49,038 nucleotides of DNA, taken from IMG/VR virus record IMGVR_UViG_3300025636_000007, positions 1 to 49,038 of that record. One strand, written 5' to 3'. Below, one piece after another: positions 1-9,019 of this stretch (its first letter is position 1; each line of letters opens with the position of its first letter). The notes under the pieces were generated by a model that saw nothing but the letters and a program-made list of their open reading frames with translations, had not been told where the DNA came from and did no database searches. The position numbers and the translations under genes are program-made. Source of the DNA: a virus.

Positions 1-3000
1 CAGATACGATTTCTGTTAATGAATCAAGAGCAGCAGAGTCAACGTTTGACTTGATAAAGTCGATTTGATTTTGTAGAACAAGATCAGCAGCAACACGGGC
101 AGCGGCTTCATCTACAATTGATTGTGCGTTAGTGTTAACACCAGACGTTAATACGCCTTCCGCGGCAACCGCACGAGCAACTTCTGAACTTAGTGAAGCA
201 GATAAGTCTGAATCACCAGCGATACGCGCTGCTTCTTCGTTACCGATTGCTTGTGTAAGAACATTTTCAACACCAGATGCGCGAGTAACTTCGGCTTTAA
301 TAGCAGCGTCTAATTTCGCGTCAGCATCTTTAAGTGAAGTAGATGCGTCTAAGTAGTTAGAACCACTTGGAGCAACATAAGAACCGTCAGTCGCAAGACC
401 AGCGCCTGATTGAGTCGCAGTCATTTCTGTTTCTACAACAGTAACACGGTTACTTAACGCAGCGTCACCAGAGATACGAGCACTTTCTTCTGCAGTAATC
501 GCAGATTGTAGTACGGTATCCGCGTTTTCACGAGCAACAGCCTCGTCACCAACGATTGTATCAGCGTATACTTTCGCATTCGCCTCTGCGTCGTTTGCCT
601 TAGTAGTTGCGTCAGATTTCGCAGATGCAAGAACAACCGCGTCTGCAGCAATGTAAGCAGTTTCTAACGCACTATCGGCAGCAGCAAATTCACTACGGAT
701 AAGACTTTCTTGCCCTTCAGCACGTGTCTTTTCAGTAGAGATAGCAGTAACGTTAGTAGAAATTCCAGTTTCGTTCGTAGTTACACGAGCTTCAACAGCA
801 TCTAGTTCACCGTGTACTTCGTTGATACCACCAACTAATGTTTGAGCAGTTGTATCTAGAGCAACAGATGAATCACCAACTTTAGCCTCTAAAGAATCGA
901 TGTCTGATTCATTAACAGTCAAACGACCGTCTTGTTCAACATCTTTCGCTTCGATATTAGTAGCACGAGTTTCTAAAACAGTCGCACGTCCTTCAACCGC
1001 GTCCATTTCACCTTCAAGAGTAGATACTTTACCAGCCTCTAAATCAACTTGAGTGTGTAGTTCGTTAACCGCACCAGATAAATCTGAAGCAACAGTTTCT
1101 AAAGTAGCAGAACCAACTTTAGTTTCTAGTGAATCAATATCACCTTCGTTAACTGTTAAACGACCATCTTGAACAACGTCTTTTGCTTCAGTAACAGTAG
1201 CACGTCCTTCTAAAGAACCAGCACGTGATTCTAAATCAGTGGCACGTAATTCTACAGCGTCGATATCAGATTCGTTTACGGATAAACGACCAGAGTTAGC
1301 AGAGATAATACCCTGAATATCTGAATCAGCATCTTCGAACGCAGCAACGATTTCTTGAAGCGTATCAAGAGTTTCTGGAGAAGTACCGATGATAGCATCA
1401 ACACGACCAGTTACTGTGTCAACGTCTGTACGTAAACCACCTTCAATACCAGTAGCACGAACAACTTCAGACGCAAGGTCTTGAGACAATACTAATTCAG
1501 CAGCAGTCGCACGAGCGATTTCCGCAGATAAGTCTGAATCTAGGTCAGAGATATCACCAGTATTAATATCAATATCAGAACGTAGTGCGGCATCACCGTC
1601 GATACGAGCCTGAATTTCGTTATTCAAACCAGTCTGTAATGCGGTATCGCCATTACTACGGGCAGTTGCTTCATCTACAATTGCTTGAGCGTTAGCAGCT
1701 TCGGCAGCCTTTGCGCGAGTTACTTCATTAGTAATTGCGGCAGCGTTAGTAGCAACACCAGATGTGTTTGCGTCAACATCAACGCGTAGACCCGCTTCAA
1801 CACCAGTCGCACGAGTTACTTCATTAGAAATAGCAGTTGCGTTAACACCTTCTGCGGCAGTCGCACGAACGGTTTCCGCAGCGATTGCGTCTGAGTTAAC
1901 ACCTTCTGCAGCAATCGCACGAGCGATTTCAACATCTAGGTTACCTTGTAATACTGAGTCACCGGCAACACGTGCAGCAGTTTCAGATACAATGTCCGCT
2001 TCAACCGCGTCCATTTCACCTTCAAGAGTTGTCGCACGACCTTCAACAGCAGTGGCACGTAGAGCAAGAGCATTATCTGCAGCAAGACGAGTTGCCGCTT
2101 CAGCAGAAACTTGACCGTCTGTGTAAGTGTTAGCAGCCTGTTGCGCAGATAAGATACGAGCAGAAACAGTGTTTCCAGAAGTACCATCGACAGATGCGTC
2201 ACCGATTAGGGCAGTATCCTGTGCGTCAGCGTGGGCAATTGCGTCCGCCTCTGCTTGGTCTGCTTTCTGAGTTGCGTCTGCAAACGCAGCATCTTTAACT
2301 ACAACATCACGTGCTACGTAGTCTAGTTCGATGTTATCGATTTGACCTTGTAGAGACGTATCAGCAGCAGCACGAGTTGCCGCTTCAGTATCAATGTTAG
2401 TTTGTAATACTGAGTCACCAGATGCGCGAGCACCAGCTTCAGTAGAAATAGCAGTTGTGTTAGATGAAACAAGAGCAGAAATTTCACCGTCTACTTTTTG
2501 GAATTCAGCAACAATTTCTGTTAATGAATCTAAAGCGGCAGAATCAGTGTTAGAAATAACATTGTCCAATTTCGCTTCGATGCGAGCTTCTTCACCAGTT
2601 GCGCGTACTACTTCAGCGTCAACTTTGGCTTCGATGCGAGCTTCTTCAGCAGCAGCACGAACTTCTTCAGCGTCGATTTCTGTTTGTAAACCTGTATCCG
2701 CAATTTCGCGAGCAGTTTGTTCAGCAGCAACAGATGCGTCCGCATCAGCAATTGCTTCAGCCTTAGCAGTAGCGATACGAGCAGTAACTGTATTACCAGA
2801 CGTACCATCAACAGATGCGTCACCAACTAATAGTGCGTCATGCGCCTTAGCAGATGCTAGAGTGGCGGCATCACCAGAGTTAATAGCAGAAGTTAAATCT
2901 GTACGAATCGCAGTATCCGCAACAGTACGAGCAGAAATTTCTTGTTCGATTGAAGATGCGTTCGCAGCTTCCGCACCAGTAGCACGTAATACTTCGTCAG

Positions 3001-3859
3001 CAAGGTCTTGTGAAAGAACTGACTCAGCGGCAGTCGCACGTGATACTTCGTCGGCAAGGTCAGACTGTAATGCGTCAACGTTTGCTTCTTCCGCAGTAAG
3101 ACGAACATCTAATGCCTGGTCACCTGATACGCGAGCAGCAACTTCTGTTGTGATTTGTCCTTGTAGGTCAGCCTCGACACCAGATGCGCGTGTTGTTTCA
3201 TTAGCAATCGCAGTTGCGTTTGCAGATTCAGCAGCAACAGCACGAGTTACTTCGTCAGAAATAGCACCAGAGTTAGCAATCACAGACGCAGATAGAACAT
3301 CATCAGCATCTTCGAATGCAGCAACGATTTCTGCTAAAGAGTTAAGAGCAGTCTCGTCAGTGTTCGCCAAGATGTTATCAATACGTACCGATAACGCAGC
3401 GTCAGCACTTTGATATGCGGTTTCGATTGCGTTTTCACGACCAGTGGCACGAGTTACTTCATTAGAAATAGCAGTTGCGTTCGCAGATTCAGCGGCAGAT
3501 GCACGTACTACTTCAGCATCAACTGCAGATTGTAGTAATGCTTCAGCAGATGATGCGCGAGTAGTTTCTACCGCAACAGCATCACTAATATCCTGAGCGA
3601 CAGCAGTCTGTGCGCGGACAGGTGTGAAATACAAGTTTTCACCTTCTGACAAATCATCGGTAGAGAAAGATGCGAAGAATGCGTCAGCACCAATTTTCTT
3701 CAGTGAGTCGGAACCCACATCGTAAAGTAGTGTGAAACATTGCCCCGGATCTAACATACCCGTAAGGGTGCTTTGACCCTGTACTACACTTTCGTCTAAT
3801 TTAGTATTTAAGACTGCCTTGTCGGCTAATGCAGGTGATTTTATTTGTCTAAATGACAT
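1..3859 (-). CDS. Giant coiled-coil tail fibre protein, N-terminal part (runs off left edge)
   Basis: This frame is open from an ATG at 3859 to the window edge, giving 1,286 residues without a stop. A GGAG ribosome site sits just upstream. After a short unique N-terminus (MSFRQIKSPALADKAVLNTK), which probably attaches to the baseplate or a neighbouring fibre, the protein is almost entirely short repeats of the type EVTRATAAE, ISNEVTRA, EGRATVLE and DGRLTVNESDIDSLE. These are rich in Ala, Glu, Asp, Thr and Val and predict long trimeric coiled coil. Such repeats are typical of long tail fibres. The C-terminal receptor-binding tip is outside the window. I see no TATAAATA directly upstream, so it may be read from the promoter before the 4274 gene. 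The exact fibre class is not assigned. Confidence 0.85.
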   Translation of the reverse strand, partial: MSFRQIKSPALADKAVLNTKLDESVVQGQSTLTGMLDPGQCFTLLYDVGSDSLKKIGADAFFASFSTDDLSEGENLYFTPVRAQTAVAQDISDAVAVETTRASSAEALLQSAVDAEVVRASAAESANATAISNEVTRATGRENAIETAYQSADAALSVRIDNILANTDETALNSLAEIVAAFEDADDVLSASVIANSGAISDEVTRAVAAESANATAIANETTRASGVEADLQGQITTEVAARVSGDQALDVRLTAEEANVDALQSDLADEVSRATAAESVLSQDLADEVLRATGAEAANASSIEQEISARTVADTAIRTDLTSAINSGDAATLASAKAHDALLVGDASVDGTSGNTVTARIATAKAEAIADADASVAAEQTAREIADTGLQTEIDAEEVRAAAEEARIEAKVDAEVVRATGEEARIEAKLDNVISNTDSAALDSLTEIVAEFQKVDGEISALVSSNTTAISTEAGARASGDSVLQTNIDTEAATRAAADTSLQGQIDNIELDYVARDVVVKDAAFADATQKADQAEADAIAHADAQDTALIGDASVDGTSGNTVSARILSAQQAANTYTDGQVSAEAATRLAADNALALRATAVEGRATTLEGEMDAVEADIVSETAARVAGDSVLQGNLDVEIARAIAAEGVNSDAIAAETVRATAAEGVNATAISNEVTRATGVEAGLRVDVDANTSGVATNAAAITNEVTRAKAAEAANAQAIVDEATARSNGDTALQTGLNNEIQARIDGDAALRSDIDINTGDISDLDSDLSAEIARATAAELVLSQDLASEVVRATGIEGGLRTDVDTVTGRVDAIIGTSPETLDTLQEIVAAFEDADSDIQGIISANSGRLSVNESDIDAVELRATDLESRAGSLEGRATVTEAKDVVQDGRLTVNEGDIDSLETKVGSATLETVASDLSGAVNELHTQVDLEAGKVSTLEGEMDAVEGRATVLETRATNIEAKDVEQDGRLTVNESDIDSLEAKVGDSSVALDTTAQTLVGGINEVHGELDAVEARVTTNETGISTNVTAISTEKTRAEGQESLIRSEFAAADSALETAYIAADAVVLASAKSDATTKANDAEANAKVYADTIVGDEAVARENADTVLQSAITAEESARISGDAALSNRVTVVETEMTATQSGAGLATDGSYVAPSGSNYLDASTSLKDADAKLDAAIKAEVTRASGVENVLTQAIGNEEAARIAGDSDLSASLSSEVARAVAAEGVLTSGVNTNAQSIVDEAAARVAADLVLQNQIDFIKSNVDSAALDSLTEIVS

Positions 3860-3914
3860 TATGGAATCTCCATTGAGTTTTAGTTAGGATTGTGTTTAAA
3901 CGTTTAATAATATA

Positions 3915-4274
3915 CTAACGAAATTTAATATAGATGTCCGCACCTGAAGGTGGGATTTCAAAGAATTGTATAACGTCGTCTATGGTTTCATAAATTTCTT
4001 CTGGGTGTTGTAATACATCATTTACCCAGACATCAATTAAGTCCGCTCTAGCGGGAGTACCATTAAGAGTGAAGACCGCAGTAGTACCATCCGATATAAT
4101 CGATTGCGCATCTGGTATTACAGTGGTTTTACTTGTTGAAGAAGAGGTTCCTTCAATCAAATCAAATAGCTCAGTTTCTTGGCCTGGAGTTTGTTCAACT
4201 TGCGTTTGTTTCTGTTTCGCAAGATTATACAAACTTTCAGCTAGTACCCGATTGAAAGATTTTCCATTTATCAT
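3915..4274 (-). CDS. Small fibre-associated virion protein
   Basis: This 119-residue protein of unknown family lies between two fibre genes. The N-terminal third (KSFNRVLAESLYNLAKQKQ) looks helical, the middle is Ser/Thr-rich linker, and the C-terminal half (TTAVFTLNGTPARADLIDVWVNDV) looks like a small beta domain similar to modules found in phage fibre proteins. A late promoter lies 38 bases upstream. The ribosome site is weak. A five-codon upstream ORF (MTASQ) ends in a TGA that overlaps this ATG, which could couple translation. It probably acts as a fibre connector or adaptor, but that is inferred only from position. Confidence 0.7.
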   Translation of the reverse strand: MINGKSFNRVLAESLYNLAKQKQTQVEQTPGQETELFDLIEGTSSSTSKTTVIPDAQSIISDGTTAVFTLNGTPARADLIDVWVNDVLQHPEEIYETIDDVIQFFEIPPSGADIYIKFR

Positions 4275-4311
4275 TGAGACGCCGTCATAAAAAGAGTTAA
4301 TATACGAATGT

Positions 4312-4319
4312 TATTTATA
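4312..4319 (-). promoter_or_regulatory. T4-type late promoter
   Basis: TATAAATA on the minus strand, 38 bases before the start of the 119-residue gene. This is the -10 element recognised by the gp55/gp33/gp45-modified host polymerase. Just upstream of it (4320-4334) lies a 7+1+7 inverted repeat, TAAGATT-A-AATCTTA on the minus strand, of unknown role. Confidence 0.75.
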
Positions 4320-4344
4320 TAAGATTTAATCTTAATATAATGTC

Positions 4345-6105
4345 TTAATTGACTATCGCACCGTTTATATCGTAAATATCTATTCTATAATGACTACCGT
4401 GATTACCATCAAGTTTATCCGCGTCAGTAGCAGTTGACGCATTACCTTGAAGGTCTCCCACGAATGTCGATGCGGTTACTGTATCAAATTCTACAGAGCT
4501 CGCGACATCAATATCGAATTGACCAGTTAATGGGTCATATACTAATCCATTACCGGCAGAGACCACGTTACGTGAACGTGAAGTTGTGAAATACTGATTA
4601 TCCCCTTCAGGAACTTCAGTGGTAGTGATACCGTCTATGGTATCTAGTGCTTTCTGAATAGTATCATCAGAACCAGAAAGTAGTCCGTCAAAATTAGTTA
4701 CATCAGCAAATATATCTGAGGCAATTACTGTTTGTGGTATTACCGATACGGGTACTGGAAAATTAGTCCGTATTGGTTGACTACCACCAAATTGAAAATC
4801 ATATGTAGTATTAGTGTTACCAGTAACTTCATTAGCGTAGTATTTTATTACTATGCGGTCAGTTGCTATAAAGTTAGTTGCGGGTAATAACGCATCAGCA
4901 TAAAATTCTACATAAGTTGTTTGAAGAACCTTTGCCGTGTTGGATGATGTAGATAGTAATGTTTCTACACCCGCACTACTTCTTTTATATATTTCAAAGT
5001 AAAATGTTGCTGAGCCTGGCGCGCCATCTGGGTTAACTCTTACATTACCCACCGTATGAATATTGATGACCCCAGTATTACCAACTAAGACACCCTGTTC
5101 CGTAGAAAGTTCCGCAATTAAATTATTAGTACCCGTAAATGAACCCGTGTTGATATCTACTGCGATATCATTATAATCTGAGTCATTAATGTCAGTGACC
5201 ATCTTAGTATATACACCATCAACCGCAATAGTAGCGGTCGTCGGGTATAGTACTATGGCAGATGTCAACGACGAAATGTCAACTTTTCTATCATGTAATT
5301 CATCAATAGCTTGTTGAACATTTGTAGCAACTTGGTCACTATCAGGAACATAGGATACTGAAGCGGCACTTATATTCAATGATTCGACGAACTGTGTATC
5401 CACCTCATTATTGATAGCAGATATAACATCACTGAGTGTTACTACAGGGTCACCATTAAGACGGAAACTTCCGAATATGTTTACACCCGCGCTATCTACA
5501 TCAATACGGTCACTATCACGATATTGAATTTTAAAATCACCACCATTATAACCAAGATGTTTTAAAATCGTGTTGGTGCCGTTATGATATAATCTAGTTT
5601 CTTCGTCAGTACCTACAGTATATGAATAACCATCATCTAAAATGAAGTCGTTATCAAAAGAAGCACCCTCAGAATTATATGATGATATTTGTACAACCTG
5701 ACCATCCGCAATGGGATAAGCAAAAGTTATAGATTCTCCATCATTAGCAGTAAAATCTATACCTTGATGAAGTAGTACACCATTCAGATGTACCTGTATA
5801 CGTGTAGGAGTAGATAAGTCGTATTTTAGTATGTTCCCTGCGTCATCCGCACCAGAGACTGTTTGTAAAGTTCCGTCAGACGTGTAAATATAGTTATTAA
5901 AAGTCGATGAAAGACCAGAACCAGAAGATGCACCAACTTGGATAATCTGTTGGATTCCATCATCATATTCTTTTTTTAGAAACAGTTTACCATCAGCGGT
6001 GTTTATTGCTAATTCACCGAGTTGTAACTGTTCTACCGTTGGTACGTTGCCTGGGACGGCACTACGTCTTAAACGGATATCTATATTATTAGCCAATGTA
6101 GGCAC
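4345..6105 (-). CDS. Tail fibre / baseplate-attached structural protein (586 aa)
   Basis: The protein begins MPTLANNIDIRLRRSAVPGN and continues VPTVEQLQLGELAINTADGK. This N-terminal module recurs in fibre proteins of marine T4-like phages and probably docks the fibre. The start codon is GTG; no in-frame ATG precedes the conserved module. Later regions carry HLNGVLLHQGIDF (beta module), a segment around residues 160-220 typical of fibre shafts, and a C-terminal STFVGDLQGNAST-ADKLDGNHGSHYR motif found near fibre ends. It is a virion appendage component; receptor specificity cannot be read. The ribosome site overlaps a 14-bp palindrome at 6118-6131, which may restrict translation. Confidence 0.8.
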   Translation of the reverse strand: MPTLANNIDIRLRRSAVPGNVPTVEQLQLGELAINTADGKLFLKKEYDDGIQQIIQVGASSGSGLSSTFNNYIYTSDGTLQTVSGADDAGNILKYDLSTPTRIQVHLNGVLLHQGIDFTANDGESITFAYPIADGQVVQISSYNSEGASFDNDFILDDGYSYTVGTDEETRLYHNGTNTILKHLGYNGGDFKIQYRDSDRIDVDSAGVNIFGSFRLNGDPVVTLSDVISAINNEVDTQFVESLNISAASVSYVPDSDQVATNVQQAIDELHDRKVDISSLTSAIVLYPTTATIAVDGVYTKMVTDINDSDYNDIAVDINTGSFTGTNNLIAELSTEQGVLVGNTGVINIHTVGNVRVNPDGAPGSATFYFEIYKRSSAGVETLLSTSSNTAKVLQTTYVEFYADALLPATNFIATDRIVIKYYANEVTGNTNTTYDFQFGGSQPIRTNFPVPVSVIPQTVIASDIFADVTNFDGLLSGSDDTIQKALDTIDGITTTEVPEGDNQYFTTSRSRNVVSAGNGLVYDPLTGQFDIDVASSVEFDTVTASTFVGDLQGNASTATDADKLDGNHGSHYRIDIYDINGAIVN

Positions 6106-6117
6106 CCTTACATTCAG

Positions 6118-6131
6118 TCCCTATATAGGGA
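6118..6131 (-). promoter_or_regulatory. Palindrome overlapping the ribosome site of the 586-aa fibre gene
   Basis: TCCCTATATAGGGA is a perfect 14-bp palindrome between the late promoter (6171-6178) and the GTG start (6105). Its 3' arm supplies the only obvious Shine-Dalgarno-like sequence (AGGGA), about 11 bases before the GTG. In RNA the arms could pair and hide this site, although the loop would be very tight. As DNA it could instead bind a dimeric protein. Confidence 0.4.
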
Positions 6132-6170
6132 AATATATTACAATTTAAAAAATACTAACTTTATATAAAG

Positions 6171-6178
6171 TATTTATG
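6171..6178 (-). promoter_or_regulatory. Variant T4-type late promoter
   Basis: CATAAATA on the minus strand, 66 bases before the 586-aa fibre gene. It differs from TATAAATA at the first base only. Confidence 0.55.
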
Positions 6179-6197
6179 TGTATTTTAAAAACGTATA

Positions 6198-7592
6198 TTA
6201 GTAACTACCACCGTCCAATTGATATATTGTAACAGCCCCGTTGGTTACAGTAAATTGGTCAGAGTCGAAACTTGCGACACCAAGATTGGTAGTTGAAGCT
6301 AACTCCGCGCTGATAAGTAATTCATTAGTTTCATCAGCATAGGTAAGGTCAATTCCTTCACCTGCTGTTAATAAACTAGATACTTTATCATCAATATATT
6401 CGTCTATTGAAATATCATTGATAGATAAAGGAGCAAGAACATTTAATCCTTTGTCAATGTTTATCTGGTCTTTCGTTGCGTCGTATACAATTGATACGTT
6501 CGCACCAGAAATAAATATACCAGCACCATCAGCCTCAGCAGGAGTTGTCGCTTCATCCGCTAAAGTAAGTGTGAGGTCATTAACCGACATTACCGTCGAG
6601 TTAATTGTAGTTTGTGTACCTTGAACAACTAGGTCACCACGAATTACTAATGTACCACCGTCCGAATCAGTCGGAGCAGGGTCTAAGTATAACGTGTTAG
6701 ATGAGTCGGTAGAATATAGGGTATTACCTTCTAGTCTTAAATTACCAACTTCAAGAGAAGTAAGGTTTTCGACTACAGGATTGAGACCAGTTGTGACAGT
6801 GTTTGTGTCTGGGTCATAGGTGACGTTTAAATTATCACCGGCAGTAAAGTTTAGGTCTGAATCCAATAAAGATATTGTATCGCCATTTACAGTGAGATTG
6901 GTACCCACAAGGACTTCGTCTGCTGAAGTTAATCTACCATCAGAATCAACAGTAAACGTCGGTATGGATGTCTGTGACCCATATGTTCCTGCTGTTACGC
7001 CAGTAGGTACTAGACCAACTGTAATGGAGTTTCCGTCAGAGTCAGCAACCGTAGCAATACCACTACCACCAAGAAGACTAAACGATTCTGTGTTTAGATA
7101 TATGTCCCCTGAACCACTATCACCCGCAAAGGAGAAGTTCGAACCTAGTTCTTGAGTTGTTATTAAATTATCGACATAGAACTTAGTAGCAGCATCTGAA
7201 CTATCAATTGGGTCTGATAGGTCTGTTAGACGGGCGCCATTAACAGTAAAGGTTGACAGTGGGTCACCGCCAATACCGCCGCTAGTAAAATTTATACCAC
7301 CTATAGTTAATTGGTCAAGTGCGCCATCAGAATCAACAATAAGTGCTTTGTTAGGGAGATTAACACCATACGATGCGTCAGCTTCACCGTGTAGTAAGTT
7401 AACGTAATGAGCACCACCAATAACGGTATGATTAGCAGCATCACCATTTACTTCTACACCAGTACCGATATATAAACGGTCACCGCCATTTTGTCCGTTA
7501 TCAGGTAAGTATGAATATGCTAATTCACCCTGACTGAGCGTGGTAGGATTACCAGCGACACCGGAACGTTTTATTCTAATTATTGATGCCAT
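6198..7592 (-). CDS. Tail fibre structural protein (464 aa)
   Basis: The N-terminal module is MASIIRIKRSGVAGNPTTLS-QGELAYSYLPDN, comparable to that of the neighbouring 586-aa protein, followed by a shaft of beta-rich Ser/Asp/Thr/Gly repeats. Residues about 300-345 include GDLVVQGTQTTINST and SVNDLTLTLADEATTPAEAD, a fibre motif I recognise from marine myoviruses. The C-terminus ends INGGSY-like (TIYQLDGGSY). Its ATG overlaps the stop of the upstream 91-aa gene (TAATG), so the two are translationally coupled. It probably forms a fibre or whisker with its neighbours. Confidence 0.8.
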   Translation of the reverse strand: MASIIRIKRSGVAGNPTTLSQGELAYSYLPDNGQNGGDRLYIGTGVEVNGDAANHTVIGGAHYVNLLHGEADASYGVNLPNKALIVDSDGALDQLTIGGINFTSGGIGGDPLSTFTVNGARLTDLSDPIDSSDAATKFYVDNLITTQELGSNFSFAGDSGSGDIYLNTESFSLLGGSGIATVADSDGNSITVGLVPTGVTAGTYGSQTSIPTFTVDSDGRLTSADEVLVGTNLTVNGDTISLLDSDLNFTAGDNLNVTYDPDTNTVTTGLNPVVENLTSLEVGNLRLEGNTLYSTDSSNTLYLDPAPTDSDGGTLVIRGDLVVQGTQTTINSTVMSVNDLTLTLADEATTPAEADGAGIFISGANVSIVYDATKDQINIDKGLNVLAPLSINDISIDEYIDDKVSSLLTAGEGIDLTYADETNELLISAELASTTNLGVASFDSDQFTVTNGAVTIYQLDGGSY

Positions 7593-7867
7593 TAGTATTG
7601 ACCTCCATTAATGATTTGTTTCTCTAATAATTTTTGAGCATGCCATTTTTCGTCACTTTCATGATACACTAGAACATCACCTTCTTCGGGATGGGGTGCT
7701 TGAATATTAACATCACCCAATGAACTTAATGAACCAGTAGCTTCGCTAACGCGTCTGACTGGTCGCCCAAGGGTTACTCTTTTTACTTGAGTCTTATCCC
7801 CCGACGATACGTCACTTACTAAGTGCGTAGTACCCCCGTTAGATTTTGAAACCTTTCTTATTGGCAT
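7592..7867 (-). CDS. Small virion-associated protein (91 aa)
   Basis: A short protein with a basic N-terminal half and a C-terminal module LGDVNI-PEEGDVLVYHESDEKW-AQKLLEKQIINGGQY. The pattern of GDVL-Y followed by a W and a final NGG-Y recurs in fibre-cluster proteins of marine phages. It sits four bases after the 118-aa gene and its stop overlaps the next start, inside one late transcript. It is likely a fibre subunit or connector; no enzymatic motif is visible. Confidence 0.7.
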   Translation of the reverse strand: MPIRKVSKSNGGTTHLVSDVSSGDKTQVKRVTLGRPVRRVSEATGSLSSLGDVNIQAPHPEEGDVLVYHESDEKWHAQKLLEKQIINGGQY

Positions 7868-7871
7868 TGGA

Positions 7872-8228
7872 TTACCTTGTCACCGAAGGAGAAACTTTAA
7901 TCTTACCTTCCAGTATGCGTTCTACAATAGGATTTTCGTCACTATCATTAAAAGAAAGTTCTACATCATACACATACCTTCCACGAGAAGATAATGCGTC
8001 CGTCTGAGTATTAGTTAGAGATAATGTGACTACACCATCGGTGGCAGGACTTGCTACGATTGCGGTGAAATCTACCGTATCCTCTGCACCACTATTAAAG
8101 TTCTTTTTCATTTTAGCAGACACGGTATGACCGGTCAAATCTTTTGTTGACCCATCTGCGTTTACTAGTTCCAACTGTAACGCTACATCAGTACCTTGGT
8201 CAATAGTAAAGTCTTCGTAAGTTGCCAT
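7872..8228 (-). CDS. Ig-like baseplate/fibre protein (118 aa)
   Basis: The sequence MATYEDFTIDQGTDVALQLE followed by LTGHTVSAKMKKN and RYVYDVELSFNDSD-VERILEGKIKVSPSVTR matches the pattern of small beta-sandwich modules at the N-terminus of baseplate upper proteins in many phages. The family match is from memory. It is the first gene after the 8231-8285 terminator and its embedded late promoter, so it heads the late fibre transcript 8228-6198. Confidence 0.72.
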   Translation of the reverse strand: MATYEDFTIDQGTDVALQLELVNADGSTKDLTGHTVSAKMKKNFNSGAEDTVDFTAIVASPATDGVVTLSLTNTQTDALSSRGRYVYDVELSFNDSDENPIVERILEGKIKVSPSVTR

Positions 8229-8230
8229 GT

Positions 8231-8285
8231 AAAAAAACCCTAAGTGTTATAAAAAGTATATTCTTCTATTTATAACATCTTAGGG
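8231..8285 (-). terminator. Intrinsic terminator containing a late promoter in its 5' arm
   Basis: On the minus strand CCCTAAG + A + TGTTATAAA (8285-8269) pairs with TTTATAACA + CTTAGGG (8253-8238): 16 base pairs with one bulged A and a 15-base loop, followed by seven Us (8237-8231). It follows the oxygenase gene and should end transcripts of the 10190-8312 cassette. The late promoter at 8267-8274 lies in the 5' arm. Confidence 0.85.
8267..8274 (-). promoter_or_regulatory. T4-type late promoter inside a terminator stem
   Basis: TATAAATA on the minus strand, 39 bases before the 118-aa gene. Late transcripts should start near 8261, within the terminator loop, so they carry only the 3' arm and cannot form the hairpin. 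Confidence 0.8.
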
Positions 8286-8311
8286 CCTTAGTATATCACA
8301 CTATTGAAAAT

Positions 8312-9019
8312 TTATTCTTTAGCAGATATATCCTCTAATACCATTTCCCGCAAAGGGTCAGAACCATCAGACCAATCAAAGACATATGATACTGTACAAC
8401 GCCAATCATCAGTTGATGCCGCATGGTATAGAATCTTTTCTGGTTCATCATAGTGACCGAAGTAAGCGGCCTTACAAGTCCATACTCCCGGCTCATCTTG
8501 ACAACGAATAACTTCTTTAGTTTCTGGGTGAATATACTCGAAGTATCCAGAACCATCTCCAGAGTAAGAGAAGATTAGGTTATATCCAGGCGCATTAGCA
8601 TTGTGATGCCAAGAAATATATCCGCCTGGTGGATAGATTGCGCATAGAGCATTATGTTTAACCGACAAGAAATTCATCATCTTGCCGTTCAAATCTGCGA
8701 TATGTCGAGTGAAATCACGACGGAAAATAGGGTCAGCATCGGCAGTAAATATTTGATGATTTTTCTCAGCAACTTTCAAGTTGTATCCAACAAGATGTTC
8801 TGGGAAACCATCATGGCGATTTCCTAAATCTACGATATTTTTGCGATACTTTTCCCCAACGTAATAGTCACGTTGACGTTTATGCTCAGCTGCGGTCAAA
8901 TGGACGTTTTGTTCAAAACCTTCCACTGAGTGCAATTTAGCGTATTGGTTTAGAATCTCTAGCAATTCTGGGTTATTAACCTCCACGTGCTTGAGATATT
9001 GGTCATTTACCTGTGTCAT
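8312..9019 (-). CDS. Putative 2OG-Fe(II)-dependent oxygenase
   Basis: A 235-residue protein with the core pattern IYPPGGYISWHHNANAPGYN (residues 128-147), a distal YHAAST (His199) and Arg207 in DDWRCTVSYVF. This resembles the double-stranded beta-helix core of 2-oxoglutarate/iron oxygenases, with H138/H139, H199 and R207 as candidate metal and 2OG ligands. The usual Asp of the HxD motif appears to be Asn140, so the metal triad is atypical. Such enzymes hydroxylate proteins, nucleic acids or small molecules; the substrate is unknown. Its ATG overlaps the glycosyltransferase stop (ATGA), so both are made together. It is followed by a strong terminator. Confidence 0.72.
   Translation of the reverse strand: MTQVNDQYLKHVEVNNPELLEILNQYAKLHSVEGFEQNVHLTAAEHKRQRDYYVGEKYRKNIVDLGNRHDGFPEHLVGYNLKVAEKNHQIFTADADPIFRRDFTRHIADLNGKMMNFLSVKHNALCAIYPPGGYISWHHNANAPGYNLIFSYSGDGSGYFEYIHPETKEVIRCQDEPGVWTCKAAYFGHYDEPEKILYHAASTDDWRCTVSYVFDWSDGSDPLREMVLEDISAKE

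Noticed and set aside
2394-3413. Long plus-strand frame opposite the giant fibre gene
   Set aside because: Ala/Ser-rich sequence that mirrors the repeats of the minus-strand fibre, with no start signals of its own.
4320-4334. 7+1+7 palindrome as a terminator
   Set aside because: The loop would be one base and no T-run follows, so it is not a terminator; an operator role cannot be supported.
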